From Calditrichota bacterium (GTDB lineage Bacteria > Calditrichota > Calditrichia > Calditrichales > J004): DNA of 61,624 nt. The notes under the pieces were generated by a model. The model was not told the DNA's origin, ran no database searches, and worked only from the letters and a program-made list of their open reading frames with translations. Position numbers and translations under genes: made by a program. The stretch's first letter is position 1; the number at the start of each line of letters is the position of its first letter. The DNA lies in contig JAJRVW010000092.1 in NCBI GenBank assembly GCA_024277115.1, positions 1 to 61,624 on the forward strand, in the 5' to 3' direction. Of this stretch, positions 61,490 to 61,624 are shown one piece after another.

Positions 61490-61624
61490 TGTCTTGTCCT
61501 GATTATATTTACAGAATTTAGTAAACTTGTAAATATAAAACAAAGGAGCCCCCATGTCAGCACAAGCGATAAGCTATCGGTATAGCGAAGCCTTCAAGCA
61601 GAAAGTAATAGGTGAAATAGAAAG
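61490..61624 (+). mobile_element. Left part of an IS3-type insertion sequence (runs off the window)
   Basis: Right after the PilV-like gene the sequence changes to an AT-rich stretch beginning TGTCTTGTCCTGATTATATT (about 61490), which could be the IS left end, followed by a transposase OrfA start. The right end and target duplication lie outside the window, so the boundaries are a guess. Confidence 0.45.
61554..61624 (+). CDS. IS3-family transposase OrfA, N-terminal fragment
   Basis: The 23 visible residues (from ATG 61554, with AAAGGAG upstream) include ISYRYSEAFKQKVIGEIE, which matches the start of IS3-type OrfA helix-turn-helix proteins that bind the element's ends. The gene runs off the window. 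Truncation makes the subgroup unknowable. Confidence 0.7.
   Translation, partial: MSAQAISYRYSEAFKQKVIGEIE

Overview
The window is a 61.6 kb piece of a Gram-negative bacterial chromosome with visibly AT-rich sequence and mostly TAA stops. Several traits point to the FCB superphylum (Bacteroidota, Ignavibacteria or Calditrichota side): a secreted protein with a FlgD-like / type IX-style C-terminal sorting domain (5944-7977), a DksA-like protein with a single zinc-knuckle cysteine, a lipoprotein-type LptC next to an OstA-like protein, and an Omp28-like lipoprotein. DivIVA, trimeric PNP and a separate PyrI argue for a deep or Calditrichota-like lineage rather than classical Bacteroidetes. This placement is inference. 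I saw no tRNA, rRNA, CRISPR array or prophage.

Layout. 1-5.9 kb: the 3' end of guaB, methylmalonyl-CoA epimerase, a GNAT, uvrC, a hemerythrin-like protein with an overlapping partner, and a SprA-related metalloprotease. 5.9-15.5 kb: a secreted sorting-domain protein, a fused PlsC-like/OlsB-like acyltransferase, and a leftward run NRDE, DinB, TPR, DUF218 and dnaG. 15.6-24.3 kb: a rightward housekeeping run of DUF3467, yggS, DivIVA, a lipoprotein, PNP, ileS, a DksA-like gene, lspA and rluD. 24.3-29.2 kb: a nested palindromic intergenic element, then a leftward operon of a peptidase-MA/TolB-propeller/outer-membrane-barrel protein, a PQQ-propeller lipoprotein and a small membrane protein. 29.4-33.2 kb: a zinc-finger polysaccharide deacetylase, an ENPP-like phosphodiesterase and fbaA. 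33.3-35.1 kb: a PAS/DHp/receiver protein without an ATPase domain.

35.2-39.4 kb is a pyrimidine operon: pyrC, a UMP-synthase-type pyrE-pyrF fusion, pyrB and pyrI. A textbook terminator hairpin sits just before pyrC. 40.3-47.4 kb is a KDO and LPS-transport operon: kdsA, kdsC, three envelope proteins, kdsD, lptC, an ostA-like gene and lptB. 47.4-53.3 kb holds a one-chain HicB-HicA-like protein, a large hybrid kinase lacking its phospho-accepting histidine, a low-molecular-weight phosphatase homologue without catalytic residues, and NhaD. 53.4-56.2 kb is mutL-miaA. 56.4-61.5 kb is a type IV pilus operon (a PilB fused to a receiver, PilD, PilC, a pilin and a PilV-like pseudopilin), followed at the window edge by the start of an IS3-type transposase.

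The main oddities are single in-frame TAA codons inside two otherwise intact conserved genes, dnaG and pyrB, both explained by C-to-A on the + strand. Others are a pair of signalling proteins with complementary defects (one has the phospho-accepting His but no ATPase, the other the ATPase but Gln in place of His), the HicBA-like fusion with a lost catalytic His, a MutL without endonuclease motifs, the PilB-receiver fusion, and the palindromic element after rluD. No single locus stands out as a new defence or biosynthetic system; the signalling/HicBA/pseudo-phosphatase stretch at 47.4-51.7 kb is the most unusual.
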